From NCBI GenBank assembly GCA_015143295.1, contig CM026551.1:14123827-14187826 (forward strand): a stretch of DNA of 64,000 nt. The letters are read 5' to 3'. Positions 10,037-21,839 of this stretch are shown here, piece by piece. The position numbers and the translations under genes are program-made. Position 1 is the first letter of the stretch; every line of letters starts with the position of its first letter. The notes below the pieces were generated by a model. That model ran no database searches and was not told where the DNA came from. It saw only the letters and a list, made by a program, of their open reading frames with translations. The DNA is from Tetracentron sinense (taxonomy: Eukaryota > Streptophyta > Magnoliopsida > Trochodendrales > Trochodendraceae).

Positions 10037-11887
10037 TTCTCTTGGGAAGTATTTGGGTATCCCTTTAGATTTTGGCCATTCTAAGTCCAAGGTATTTGAG
10101 AACCTTAAGTTACGCATACTCCAAAGGATCCAAGGTTGGTCGGGGTCCCTTCTCTCCCAAGCCGGTAGGGGAGTGCTAATCCGAGCAGTGGTTCAAGCCA
10201 TCCCTGCGTTTACTATGAGTTGTTTTCTCCTCCCAAAAGGGTGGCTGAAGGAGATCCAATCGGCCATTGCAAATTTCTGGTGGCATCAGTCTAGCATTCA
10301 CAAAATCCATTAGGTCAGCGGGGCTAAACTATGCCAACCTAGAAACAAAGGTGGAGTGGGTATTCGAATTTTACAGGCATTTAATTTGGGGCTTCTGGCC
10401 AAACAAGGTCGGCGCTTAATCTCTCAACCAGATACTCTTTGGGCCAAAATTCTAAAAGGGTTATACTACCCCCACTCTTCTTTTCTTCAGGCGAAGGTAA
10501 AGCCTCGTGCATCTTGGGCATGGCGAAGCATTCTGGCAGGTCGACCTATCCCCGAGAAAGGCCTAAGATGGAAAATAGGGTCGGGCGAGCTGGTCAGGGT
10601 GGGTGAGGATCCTTGGATCCCGTCCTGTCCTTGCTTTAAACCTATTCTGTTGGCAGGCATTTCTTTGCAAGGTTTGAAAGTTTCAGATTTGATAAATCCG
10701 GAAGACAAGAGTTGGGATCTTGATACTCTCCAGTCTTTGTTTCATCAATCTACCATCTCGGAAATTAGGAAAATTTCGATCAGTATTCATAACAATCCAG
10801 ATAGGCTTGTCTGGCACCACACCTCTTCTGGGTGTTTCAAGGTTAGCTCAGCTTCACATTTAGCTCAACAGACCTTTGACGCATTGCTCCCTTCAACAAG
10901 TATCAGTTTGGACAACGATGATAGTAGAGCTTGGAAATCAATTTGGAAGATCCCAATCCTTCCAAAAATCCAGGTTTTCTTATGGCGGTTGTGTCAAAAT
11001 GCGGTGGCAGTTGGTGTCAATCTACACCGGAGACATGTTTTGGTTGATGCCACTTGCCCTCTTTGTCAGTCAGCGGAGGAATCGCCTGCTCACCTATTCT
11101 TAGAGTGCCCTTGCGCAAGAAGCATTTGGTTTGCCTCCACCCTCTCTCTTATCAGCCCAACTTCGTCATCAGATTCTATGTTTTCTTCTTGGTGGAAAAA
11201 GTGTTTTTGGTGCTAATGACTACTACCTTGCTAGGACTGTGGCCATCACGCTTTGGTGCATTTGGAAATTGTGGAATGATGTTCTCTTCAATGGGATAGT
11301 TCCGGATCCTTTATCCACAATCCACAAAATTGCTTTCTTAATGCGAGAATCTTCCAACTTCAGGGAGGCGAATACAACTCCAAATGACCCTATTCAGAAT
11401 GCTCCCTGGATTCCTCCGGACCCAGGGTGGATAAAGATCAATGTGGACGGGGCTGCTCTTCCAAACCAGATGGCTCGCAACCATGAAGGATTGGTTCTCC
11501 AGTTTTTCAGGAAGGTTTTGCATGGAGATTCTCCCAAGATAGCGGAGGCGGAAGCCATTCGGTTGGGCCTACAGGTGGCTGAGCAACGGCATCGGAGACA
11601 AATCATTATTGAGTCTTGACTCTAAAGGAATCATTGAACTTTTGGAGGGGAACCTTAGTAACGCTCATTGGGAGTTTTTGTCCGTTATTATTGAGGACAT
11701 CCAGCAACTACGAAGCCAAGGTGGCAGTGTGAAATTGCGATATATCAGCAGGACGGCCAATTCCCTCGCACACCATACTGCTCAAAAAGCTCTCAATGAA
11801 AGCATTTCCAGTTGGTCTTTTCATACCTCTGTGATTCATCCGCTGGTTTTAGGTGTCCATATTCTTTTCAGAAAAAGACATACTTGA
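10037..11887 (+). pseudogene. L1-type LINE remnant: RT tail, zf-RVT and RNase H
   Basis: Conceptual translation from 10037 gives the post-catalytic part of an L1-clade RT (YLGIPLDFG, then RIQGWSG and AIPAFTMSCF). After a stop near 10311 a second open stretch (10356-11216) carries the WRIGSG-like linker and a zf-RVT domain with CPLCQSAEESPAHLFLECPC. A frame change near 11210 leads into an RNase H domain (INVDGA, then AEAEAIRLGL), and another near 11616 splits it from IESDSKG and LAHHTAQ. The upstream half of the LINE is cut off by the LTR element at 1-10036 and lies outside the window. It is decayed, with at least one stop and two frameshifts. Some plant L1s are known to carry an archaeal-type RNase H at this position. 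Confidence 0.85.
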
Positions 11888-12372
11888 AGTGTGGGCCCAA
11901 CCTCAAATGGTTGGTCATTTGGGAGAATGAGGCCAGATCTAAGGCTAGCATTCCCCTTATATCCCATATAAACAGGAGTTCAGATGGGCCTTTTGTGTCT
12001 TACAAAGGTAGGCCCCACATTCAATAGTGGTGGACCCCATATCAAAAAAAATGGGCCCCATGTTTTTGTAAGGGTTGTTGCCCATCCGAACTCATAAACA
12101 TCTACGTCCATGAGAGTGTTGGGATTTCATGAATAAATATCTGCACAAGTTAACCGAGTGCAAATTAATTAATAAAATACATTTGCTTATTAGTTAGTTC
12201 ACAAAAAGTCACTAAGTGGTGCTTTTGATTGAGTTGTTTTATTAAGATAATCGAAGACTCCCACACCATGGGAAAAAATAGCACTATCTATGAGATTTAA
12301 CTCAGCTCAAATTCAACTCATCACGGCGAGCTTACACTACTTGTAGATGACGTGGGGGTACAAGATCACTTA
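11888..12372. other. Probable LINE 3' UTR and unassigned sequence
   Basis: No gene is seen. Up to about 12100 the sequence holds several GGGCCCCA/TGGGCCCC motifs and may be the LINE tail. No clear poly-A end is visible. Confidence 0.4.
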
Positions 12373-12692
12373 GGCTCCGTTCTTTTGGTGGAACTTTTAA
12401 AAGGCCAGAACATTAGTACTTTGGAACAAGAGGGGCAAGTGTTTGGGAGGAGAGGGGAGATGGTTTCTTACTCTTTTACACAATGGTATCTTTAATTTAT
12501 TGGGTTCAACTTAATTAAAAGTTCCACATGGATGGAACTTAAAACATCCAAAATTTTGGGTAGAACTTAAAAGTTCCATATTTGTAGAACTTATGCACTT
12601 TATGGAATAATATACCTTTAGACATTAAGCAAAATTAGGCATGAAACTATAAAAGTTCTAGACTTTAAAAATTCCACCAAAAGAAAGGACCT
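12373..12692 (+). mobile_element. PIF/Harbinger-like MITE, 320 bp
   Basis: The left end GGCTCCGTTCTTTTGGTGGA and the right end, read on the minus strand, AGGTCCTTTCTTTTGGTGGA are inverted repeats with three mismatches. They are flanked on both sides by TTA (12370-12372 and 12693-12695), the preferred PIF/Harbinger target. There is no coding capacity. Confidence 0.8.
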
Positions 12693-12968
12693 TTAGAGAT
12701 TGAGCGGATAAGTTAATCTAAAATATAGTTTCACATTTAACTGATGTATTCAATTAGGCCCAAGTTAATGTCCAAAGCATAAGTCCATCTAAACAAAGTC
12801 ATTTTAACCATAATCATGTTTAAATCTAAATAACTAATTAGTCACAGTTTCAAATAATTTATCAAATCAATCGTTAGATTAATATACCAGTTCTGATTAT
12901 TTAATTAATTTAGTCCAAATAATCCAAATTTTCTATCTCAATTTTGGCAGAGTAACACTGGGTAGTAC

Positions 12969-13187
12969 CAGGGGTGGAGCGAGGATTCTATTGCAGGGGG
13001 CTAACAATCGGGGTTCGGGGGCATATCCCCTGGAAAAAAAAAATTGGAGGGCTAGAGCCCCATCACCCCGGCTCTGCCCCTCTCCCAATTAGTTACGCCC
13101 CTGTTATTAGTATAGTTTTTTTTTTTCAAAATTTCGCCCCCCCCCCCCCCCCCCCCCCCCCCGGGGCCCCATGTGGCTCCACCCCTG
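12969..13187 (+). mobile_element. hAT-like MITE with a long poly-C tract
   Basis: The ends are CAGGGGTGGAGC and its inverted copy GCTCCACCCCTG, a common hAT MITE terminus in plants. The flanking 8-mers (GGTAGTAC and CCTGGTAC) match at only five positions, so the target duplication is imperfect. It contains a run of about 25 C. Confidence 0.65.
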
Positions 13188-13534
13188 CCTGGTACCATGT
13201 TGGTAATAGATAAATGGACTTTTAGTCCCTACGTACTTTTAGTGGAATAGTCCCCAAGTACTCGTCCAAATTATCAGTCCAATTAGCTAAGTCTCAGTCG
13301 ACTGGTCTGGTTGGTTTAGCCCCAAGATTGAGTTGGTTAGGTTGGTTTGTTAGAGACTTGTCCTGTTAGACTGGTCTAAAACTATCCAGTTGGATTGGTC
13401 TCTCAGGTCGACTAGTCTCGCTAGTTCTATTCGAAGATAAAAACGAATGATGAAGTGTTCTGCACAATTCCAACCCGGACAATTTGGCTACAGTCAAGTT
13501 GTTTTTAGTTTGGAGGTAGATGGTCTCGTATGTG
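13188..13534. other. Intergenic, nothing recognised
   Basis: No exon, RNA gene or terminal repeat is visible. There are scattered degenerate (T)TGGTTGG/ACTGGTCT words. Confidence 0.4.
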
Positions 13535-13851
13535 CATAGTTACCAAATACCCGTATTATACCCATATAATACTTTTAGGACAGTTGTCATTTATATAATA
13601 TATTTTTGTAGTGTTATATATTATATGCGTATTACTAAATAATACGCGAAATTCGTATTAAACGCATATAATTCAACGTTTTTTGCCGTACTTTTACCGT
13701 GTTAAATACATATTTAATATTAAATAATCATTTTTAGTTAATATAATGATTTCTATTTATATTTTAATTTTCATGTACTTTTGCCGTATAACACCTGTAC
13801 TTTCCGAATAGATCATTGTTGTTTTAACTGTATCCGTACTTGGTAACTATG
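13535..13851 (+). mobile_element. hAT-like MITE, CATAGTTACCAA family
   Basis: The left end CATAGTTACCAAATACCCGT and the right end TACTTGGTAACTATG form inverted repeats. The AT-rich interior is full of TATTATACG-type words. The same family is present at 53658-54031 with a perfect target duplication. Here the flanking 8-mers do not match, so this copy is probably older. Confidence 0.7.
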
Positions 13852-14376
13852 GATAGATGCAAGACTTCAAATGGTGAAAACTCTGCTCATATAACCTTTG
13901 CAACGCATATACCTTAACTTGGGTCTATCAGACAAGCTCCATGTACCAAACATTCGTACAATATGGTTGAAGTTTTGAGAAGATGAAATGAACTCCACTG
14001 CAAATCTTATACATACCAAAATTGATTTGAGAATTAGATCATTGGATCGATACCTCACTCACATTCGATTACTGGCGACACTTCCTAATGATTATAAGAC
14101 ATGAACCTAACCTGATCTGTGCACTCTTTAGCCTCACATTTGGATGATTCGGATTGACAAACATGTAACGATGTGTTTAACTTCCACATCTCTATACATC
14201 CAGGCAACTGGAAAACATCACTGTAATTAGAACACATGTAAGCATGAACATGTCTTCTCATACTGTTCATTAAAATTTAATCACAGGTTCTCTTTTCCAG
14301 GTAAGATGGGGTTGGCAGAAACTTTCGGGTTTGTTAATGGCAAAACTGTTTGTATGATATAAGAAGACGGCATCTA
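13852..14376. other. 3' flank of the minus-strand PPR gene
   Basis: This presumably holds the 3' UTR, since the stop codon of the minus-strand PPR gene is at 14377-14379. No other gene or repeat is recognised. Confidence 0.4.
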
Positions 14377-17300
14377 TTAGACAGGCAACACTGTCCTCGT
14401 ATCCTTGTGCATTGTTCTAATTACATTGGTGACTTGCTCAATCTGATCGTCGCTTGAACATGCCGAGAGGAGGACTTTGGCAGTTCCTCCATCTGGATAA
14501 CAACCAGCATCAATCATTTCTTCAAAGATTTCAATGCATCTTGTGTACAGTTTTTTTCTAGAGTAGGCTCCAAGCCTAGAAGTCCACGTCACAACATCAG
14601 GTTTTAAATTTTTGGCAGGAAGTGACCGGAACAGATCTTCCATTCTCTCGCAAAAGCCTGCCCGACCATATATATTGATCAAGATGTTGTATGTACTGAT
14701 GTCAGCTACATATGGGCCTTTCTCCATTGCATTTAAGACTTCCTCCATTTTTTCGAAGTGGCCTACCCGGCCATACATGTTGAGCATACTGTTCAGAACA
14801 AATGTGTCTGGTTTGAGCCCGGATTTGTGCATCTGGTTCACAATTTCCTCACATTTAGCGATGTTGCCGATTTTTGAGTAGGCGGATAATAGTAGCATGT
14901 GGGATTTCATAGTAGGAGTCATCCCCTGCCGTTTTAGTTCTTCAAAAACTGCCAGTGCATCTAAAAAAAGAAAAGAGTAAAACAAAGGAAGCAGTGAGAT
15001 TAATCAAGGGGTGAGAAAATTCTGAAATATTAAAAAGATATTTTTAATGCTTTGGCTAATACAAAATACATTTAATCGCAAAAATTTGGTGCACGAGAAA
15101 ATATATTAAGAAAATAGTAATCTTTTATAAGACAATTATATCACATAGGATACAAACCCAACCCAACCCATCCCATCCCAGAAGTACTCTAAGATCATTA
15201 CAGCAATCTCACAAGGGAAAATCAATTTCAACTTTTAAAGTTATATCCAACCGTATCAATTGATATGGATATTAATCCAAATTAGTATCCTTTGTTGCTC
15301 TTCCATCAAAGTCTCAAGTAAATCAGATACCAAACTATCTCTATTTGGTCACTAAGGTGTTTGAATGGTCCAGTAAGTCAACTGCTATAACTTATTAGGA
15401 GTCTCAAGTTACTGGTTTTGTCCGCACACTAATAATTTACTGGACAGGGCAATTTTGGTGCAAGTATTTGATAGAACTCTGAAATCTAACAGTAAGAGCA
15501 TTTTGAAAATGAATGGTAAAAATACTTCTACTCTTTTGCAAATTTTCAATTTGGTGGATGGGGTAATTTTATAGTTAACGCCTTAACGGTATAAATACCT
15601 AAAAGTGTTGCAGAGTTTCATTCTACTTTTTAGATTATATTAAGGTTTCACGTTCAAATTTGCAGTGACATTTTAAGGTCAGATGGTATTGATTGGGCTA
15701 CAATGCTATGTAATACATGGTGAACAATGTGGAAATAAACATATAAAACATAATTACTTTAAGTAGGGTCTTAATTTACTCATGCATAAAACTTTACCTT
15801 CATGAAGACCAGCTCTCCCATATGCATCTACCATAATATTATATGAAGCTCTATCTGGTTCACATCCCATATGCTGCATCAAAGAGAATATTTCGGCAGC
15901 CCCATAGGGAAAACCTGCACGGCTGTTAGATGACAATAGTTAAGAGCAGTATTAGGTACATCGTTGGAACATTTATTTGAAGACAATATAAGTATTAACA
16001 TGACAAAATGAACTGTATCAAATATTAACCTGTAAGCTTCCATGAGGGCGTTGTAAGCATACACATCAGGCTCATGCCCAGCTTCTTGCAACTCCTCAAA
16101 TACTTCTTCTGCTTTCTCACAAAGTCCATCCCTTGCAAATGCATTGACCAGAGCAGTATAAGTGCAGATATCAGGCTTGCATTTTTGACTTCTCATTTCA
16201 TGAAACACCTTTAAGGCCATATAAGATCTATTCGCCTGCAATAATAGAAAGCATATATGGATCTTAGATTCAACTAGGGAGGAAACACACTGAAAAAAGA
16301 AGAAGAAAGATACAATAAAATCAAAAAGAAAAATGGCTCACCTTTCCATATAAGTTGATCAACATAGTATAAGTGTCGGTAGATGGCTGGCAGCGATCTC
16401 TCTTCATCCTCTGAAAGATCTCCACAGCCCTTTGAGTGTTTCTTCCCTTCATTAACCCATCAATGTAAGCATTGTATACAACCACACCTGAGTAAAATTG
16501 AAGCTCTTTCTAGATAAATTCATGATCTGCTCCAGTTACAAGGAAGTTCATTTATTATCTGGAGTTAACAGATAAAAATTATAATCTAAGATGTCTAGAC
16601 ACTAATAAGGATACATAAATGGATTCAAGTAACAAGGGTATCAGACTACACATTTCTATCTAAGACAGATTCACATACTTGGCTTCCCATCATACGCATT
16701 GATACCTTGAGAATTATTTTCAGTGTGATTAAATCAGTTACCATGATTAAACGATATTTAGCTTACAGTCTTAGGTGTAATAAGTTACAGCACTCGGTTT
16801 ATTTTTAGAGCAATTAAATTAAATAGTTGGGAGTTCAGTAAATAATGAACCCAGAACAACAGGATGCAGGTAATTAATTATACCGAATTAGTACTCATAT
16901 CGGTACAGTAACTATAAGCAAATAGAAGTTTCCCCATTTCCAGATTATGATTACAATACAAAAAAAATGAAGTGCTTCCATTTCTGGATATCCGCTTTCA
17001 TGATTAAAAATCCATGGGGTATAATTTAAGAGATAACAAGACAGTAAACGTACTTGGAGGAAGGCCATGTCTTCTCATCTCGGCAAAGATAGCCTCAGCT
17101 TTCTCTAGCAAATTGGCTGTGCAGTAGGCCAGAATAAGAAGAGCGTATGTATCTTCAGTAGGAACACATCGGGCTTCAAGTAACTCTAAGTAAGTTGATT
17201 CTACTTTCTTATATTGGGATTTCTGCCCATAAGCATCTATGAGTAAATTATAACAGATGACATCAGGCTGGAAGGAACTCCTGTACAATATCCACTCACA

Positions 17301-17636
17301 TACCTGGACAGATGGTTAAGGTGTTACACTCAACGAGATCCATAAGAAGAGTGAAATTTCATGTAGGTAAAGTATATTTTAGTGTAAGACATGAATCATC
17401 CCCATTTATGTGATATTTGACAAGGATAATCAAGATGCGTTCTAATAATTACTACCAACAAAACACATCAAGAATCAATGTTTTAAAACGTTAAGGTGTG
17501 AGGTAAGGTGTGAGGTGTAAGTCTCAAGGCGTGAGGCTTACACCTCACAAGAAAGCTTCATGCTCTCTCATTTTAACAAATAATTAAAATAGAAGAAAAA
17601 TTACAAAAAGATTCAAAAGTTAATGAAAGACTATAG

Positions 17637-17681
<45 letters not shown>

Positions 17682-20600
17682 TATATTTGTATTTATCTAC
17701 ATTGTGTGTGTTCGTATGGGTGCACGCGTACACATGGGAAATACTATATAAATGATTTAACAAAAAAAAAAAAAAAGATAAGAAATGCAAGCAAATGCTA
17801 AAAATTTAGATTTACTTTTTTGTTCATATACATATTGAATTTGGTGTTCAATCATCAATTAATGTGGTGGATTTAGAATTCTAGTAAAAAATTGCAAATA
17901 AGTCATGAACTACATTATAGGCCGGTGGCTCCAAATTTTTGCAATGTCTACCGGAGAATTAGCGTAAAATTGTGAATTAGACTCAAAGGGTTTTTAAAAA
18001 ACCTAAATGCGTTAAACACAATAAATTAAGTGTTAGTTGAAACTAATATCATCATCATAATTTTCAATGTCTTATCTGAAATAAATAAAGTGTTATTTTT
18101 TATTAGTTGAAACTTGAAACAAATAACAAATTAAAAAAAAAAAACATTTAAGTCTTAATTGTGGCTACTGGCTAGAAACCTAATTTTAGTTAATTTATGA
18201 GACATACGCCATAAACATAAAGCGAGCTTGAAGGCATGAGGCATGTACCTCATGTGATCCTCATGGGGTTTAAGCCTCATGGTTAAGCCTCAAAGTGTTT
18301 TCCTTAAGCCTCGCCCCAAGGCGAGCCTCGAGGCATAAGCCTCACACGCTTTTTAAAACACTGTCAAGAATTGAAAATGAAACTTTAAATGAGCTAAAAC
18401 AGGATAACATAACCATTATTGCCCCTGCTTCTTCTGGTGGAACTCTAGGTTGAGGAGTTGCTCAGAAAGCTGCAAAGTTATCAATATCATTGGTTTGACA
18501 GTCAGGTTGAAGTCAGAGAATAAAGCCCAGACCTGATGCTGTCAATGTTTTTTTATGGAGTCATTTTAGCTATTCATATCCAGGGAAGTCCATGGTGCCC
18601 CTTGGGATGCATTATTTACAACACATCAGTGGTATAACTTTCAAAAGGGGCAGTCACGGTGATCAGACCGATCATTTGACGGTTCTGACCAAGGGGATCT
18701 AATAAGTACAAAAAAAAGTTCCAGGGATTGTAACCATTTATGTTATACATTTTCTGGACCATGTCTCACACTTTTTTGGATGTCCGACAGAATGTGATAG
18801 ATTGAAGGGCTGCAGAAATCCATTGGTGGATGTTTCTTGGCATAAATCTCCTAGGTATGGATTCTCAAATGGTGGTCTTTCCATTGCACCGGCAACATGT
18901 GTAAATTTCATTTGGTAGGCCTTACCCAATTGGGACCTTATATACTTTTGTTTATGTTTATGTTTATGCACACACATATTTATGAAAACATTCAAGATCA
19001 TTTTTCTCTGTCCATTCTGTTCAAACTATTGTAGTTAACAGTGCTTGGGTTAATAAACAGACCAAACAGAAAATGACTAAAATGATACAGTTATTATTAG
19101 GAAATAATTATAAGGCATTTCATTAATATAAGTATTTTAGAAGATTCATAGATTCTAGATTTTACACTTCAGAGATACACAAAGTCATCAGTATAATATA
19201 GCTCATTAGAAGGTGATAATTGAATGCAGTTTTATGTCACTAAGAACGAGAATCGGCATAAACTTGTAAGAGTTTTCCAAAAACAAAATTCTTACCAACA
19301 CAATTGGATCCCATTGCTTATTGATGCGAAGTTGAACAGCTACATTAATGATGTCATCCCATGTAGTGTGAGTTGGAGGAAGAGTATCAAGAGAGCCCCA
19401 AACTGTGTTTGGGTCCACTTCCTTCTGGAGAAAGTTTAAAAACTGCTGAGCAACGGGGCTCATCACGGGGAAGATTCCATCTACGAAGCCGGATCCATAC
19501 TTCCACCCCCGCCCCCTTAAAGAACCCCCTATACACATTGATGATTTATGAGTTCACTGATGAAAAATTAGTTCCATTCTTTTCTATCTCCCATCTATCT
19601 AATTTCTTTATTTCTTCACTTTCGATGCATAGGAACCACACATTGTATTAATATGGATATGAATCAAGTGTTACCTTTTTTTCTAGAAAGCTTTTTGGGG
19701 TTAAAGCTTCTAAATTTTCCACGTTTGTCAAGAAAAAGACCGTCACGGTTGCGCTTCTCAACAGTCCCACCATGGGAAATCTTGGCTCTCCACCTGTAAT
19801 CACTCTTACAACCAAAGAGAACAAGCCCACATCTTGATTCTAAAAAGGGATGATTTAAGGTACATTCAACAATCAACCTACAAAGATAAGATAAAAGAAG
19901 TTAACATCACTGATAAATAATCTCTGACATGTGAGTTAACTCTTCAAGTTCTCTTTCCAGTGGAAGTCTTTAGGTGCTCAAAGGAGGCAACATGAATAAG
20001 TGATGTTGAAGCACATTTTTCTCGAGTAGACTAGGAATGCATGATAAGCTACTGTACTATCTTTTCCAATTATGAAACTTATTTCAGGTAGTGGTTTTCT
20101 TTTTTCTTCTATTCATTTTATCTGTTCTTGCCTGGATAAACAAAAATTCTGAAAAATTTTAAGTATAGAGATACATATACAGTAATCCACATTGAGTAGA
20201 CTTATCTCCAATACAGCAAAATTTAGGGAATCTCTAGAATTATCGTCCTTAGCTATGATTCTGCTTTGTGAACTTCCACAGTAATAATTTTTAACATTCT
20301 GTAGTCTTATACCCGACCCATCAACTAGATGAAATAAAGATTAAGAACTTCCTCTATCAACAGCTACCTCATTCCCTAGTTCATTATTAGACTTGAAATT
20401 CCTAATTAATAATTTTAAGCTTAATATATAATTGATTAGTGAGTGAATTACACAATTACTTAAAGATACCAAAAAAATCTTAAAAACATGAAATTAAAAA
20501 GAATTTAGCAGTTAGCTACTATATTATGAACCCATTCCCAAATCTTATTAGTCTATAATAATAATATTAACCCATTCCAAAATCTTTATTAGTATGCCCT

Positions 20601-20906
20601 GAGAACCAACAGCAAATAAAAAAGAAAAGAAACTATAACCACCCCTTTTTATCCATTACCCAGATAAAATTCAGAAGAATTAAGAACCAAAAAAATATTT
20701 CATGTAAAGGAATCTCCAAACGATTTCCAAATATGTTAGCTTCTGCAATTTTTATGAGAACCCATTTCTTATAACAACTCAAAATGCTATAAAAACCAAC
20801 AAAACAATGTCAGAGTAAGAGACTAAACCAAGAAGACAACATAAATGCAGAAGCAGTTGAAATGCATACAGAAATTGAGACAGCAAGGAAAGAGAAAGAC
20901 TTACAT
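14377..20906 (-). CDS. P-class PPR protein, homologue of Arabidopsis At2g35130
   Basis: Eight exons fit together in frame: 20906-20905, 19877-19675, 19528-19296, 17303-17054, 16487-16342, 16235-16030, 15922-15798 and 14960-14377. Every junction used is GT-AG. The product is about 582 residues, close to what I recall for At2g35130 (about 590). An N-terminal basic region (DYRWRAK, then KFRSFNPKKLSRKK and RGRGWKYGSGFVDGIFPVMS) is followed by about ten 35-residue PPR motifs (for example PDVICYNLLIDAYGQ and PDTFVLNSMLNMYGR) and ends in TVLPV. PPR proteins bind organellar RNA in a sequence-specific way. P-class members usually affect stability, splicing or translation rather than editing. I see no DYW or endonuclease domain. 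The ATG appears split by the first intron, and an in-frame TGA lies just upstream of it. Intron lengths range from about 100 bp to 1992 bp, and the longest holds a MITE. The start assignment is inferred; the repeat region is firm. Confidence 0.85.
17476..18363 (+). mobile_element. hAT-like MITE, 888 bp, in a PPR gene intron
   Basis: The ends are CAATGTTTTAAAACG and, inverted, CAGTGTTTTAAAAAGCG. They are flanked by a perfect 8-bp duplication, TCAAGAAT (17468-17475 and 18364-18371). Subterminal regions are rich in GAGGC/GCCTC words (GTGTGAGG, AAGCCTCA), which can pair as long imperfect hairpins. It carries a CT/AT microsatellite. A related copy lies at 54341-55056. Confidence 0.88.
17636..17683 (+). 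repeat. (TC)n(TA)n compound microsatellite
   Basis: About ten TC units run directly into about twelve TA units inside the MITE at 17476-18363. It is likely to vary in length between individuals. Confidence 0.85.
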
Positions 20907-21527
20907 GGATGTATTAAGGAGGAATTCTCAGTTGGGTATTTGAAATTTTCAGTTGGTAAGAAGAAAGGAAGTATATTGAAGAAAGAAGATAGCTGCTAAA
21001 TAATCTATAAGCGATGAGAACTTAAACTTACTATGGGCCATATCTTTCAAGATAACAGTGTGGACATCAGAACCACTGAGAACTTCAAAAAATCTAGCTA
21101 CATAGAGACAAAAGAACAGAAGCTCCCTCTCTCTCTCTCTCTCTCTCTCTCGGGCGATATGTGGCTTTTAGTCTTTGGGCTCTAAAGCTGGTATTCATCT
21201 ATCAAGGACCCACCTAAGATTGAACGGTTAGGATCACATGATCAATGGGTCCCACCACTTTCCACTTCTAAACGGGCCCCACCTACGGTCTACAGAAATG
21301 AAGGACGGTAGACTGACTTTTAAGTATATTTGCCTCAAAACCCTGATGTGAACACCAACAGCGGCAAATTACAAGATTTGAAAATCGTCTGTAGAGGTCA
21401 GAGCTGTATCTCTTCTACTCCTTTGATTTTTAAGATTTTTTTACAGAAATTCTTGAAGTAGGATATGTATTTTTGTGTTTCTCTCTCTCTCATACACACC
21501 ACTGTTTTATGAAAGTAACTGTAATAA
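20907..21527. promoter_or_regulatory. Divergent 5' region shared by two PPR genes
   Basis: The minus-strand PPR gene has its 5' UTR exon ending at 20905, and the plus-strand DYW gene opens at 21528 or 21840. Little more than 0.6-0.9 kb therefore serves both promoters. It contains a (CT)14 tract at 21124-21151, a second CT tract at about 21479-21490, and a GGGCCCCACC-type motif near 21276. Plant core promoters often carry such Y-rich tracts near the start site. No clear TATA box was identified. An alternative donor (CATA then GTAAGT) lies in the minus-strand leader near 21025. Confidence 0.5.
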
Positions 21528-21839
21528 CGACCAGAGCTGGCTAGGTGCAGTAAGAAACTCTCAGCTCTCAGATTCAAATCGGCATTCTCAACTACTACGT
21601 CACCCCACCTTTCTAACCAACCCCACTTTAACCGACCACCAATCTCAGTCTCATGCCTAGAAGAATTCGCAGGGGATGGGACTCAAACCCTATTCAACCA
21701 CCCGAACCCCGAAATCTCTACCTTCCTCCAAAAGGGGTTCTCAGAGATTACCAGTTCGATCACTGGGAGAGCATTACATGCTGTTTTTGTTAAGAATTCA
21801 ATCCATCTCAGCATTTTTCATTCAAATACGTTGATAAAC
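21528..21839 (+). other. In-frame N-terminal extension of the DYW gene lacking an ATG
   Basis: The same frame as the DYW gene is open from just after a TAA at 21525-21527. Its translation is plausible transit-peptide sequence (RCSKKLSALRFKSAFSTTT) followed by family-like sequence (FLQKGFSEITSSITGRALHA). No ATG lies in this frame. An ATG at 21510 is in another frame and stops after 11 codons. Possible reasons are a 5' intron (acceptors TTACAG, GACCAG and CTCTCAG are nearby), a small indel, or non-ATG initiation. Confidence 0.6.

Noticed and set aside
17636-17683. Promoter TATA signals in an AT repeat
   Set aside because: It is a simple TC/TA microsatellite within a MITE in an intron.
21831-21839. 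TTG start for the DYW gene
   Set aside because: Plant nuclear genes rarely start at TTG. The first ATG in frame is at 21840, and the true start is probably upstream.
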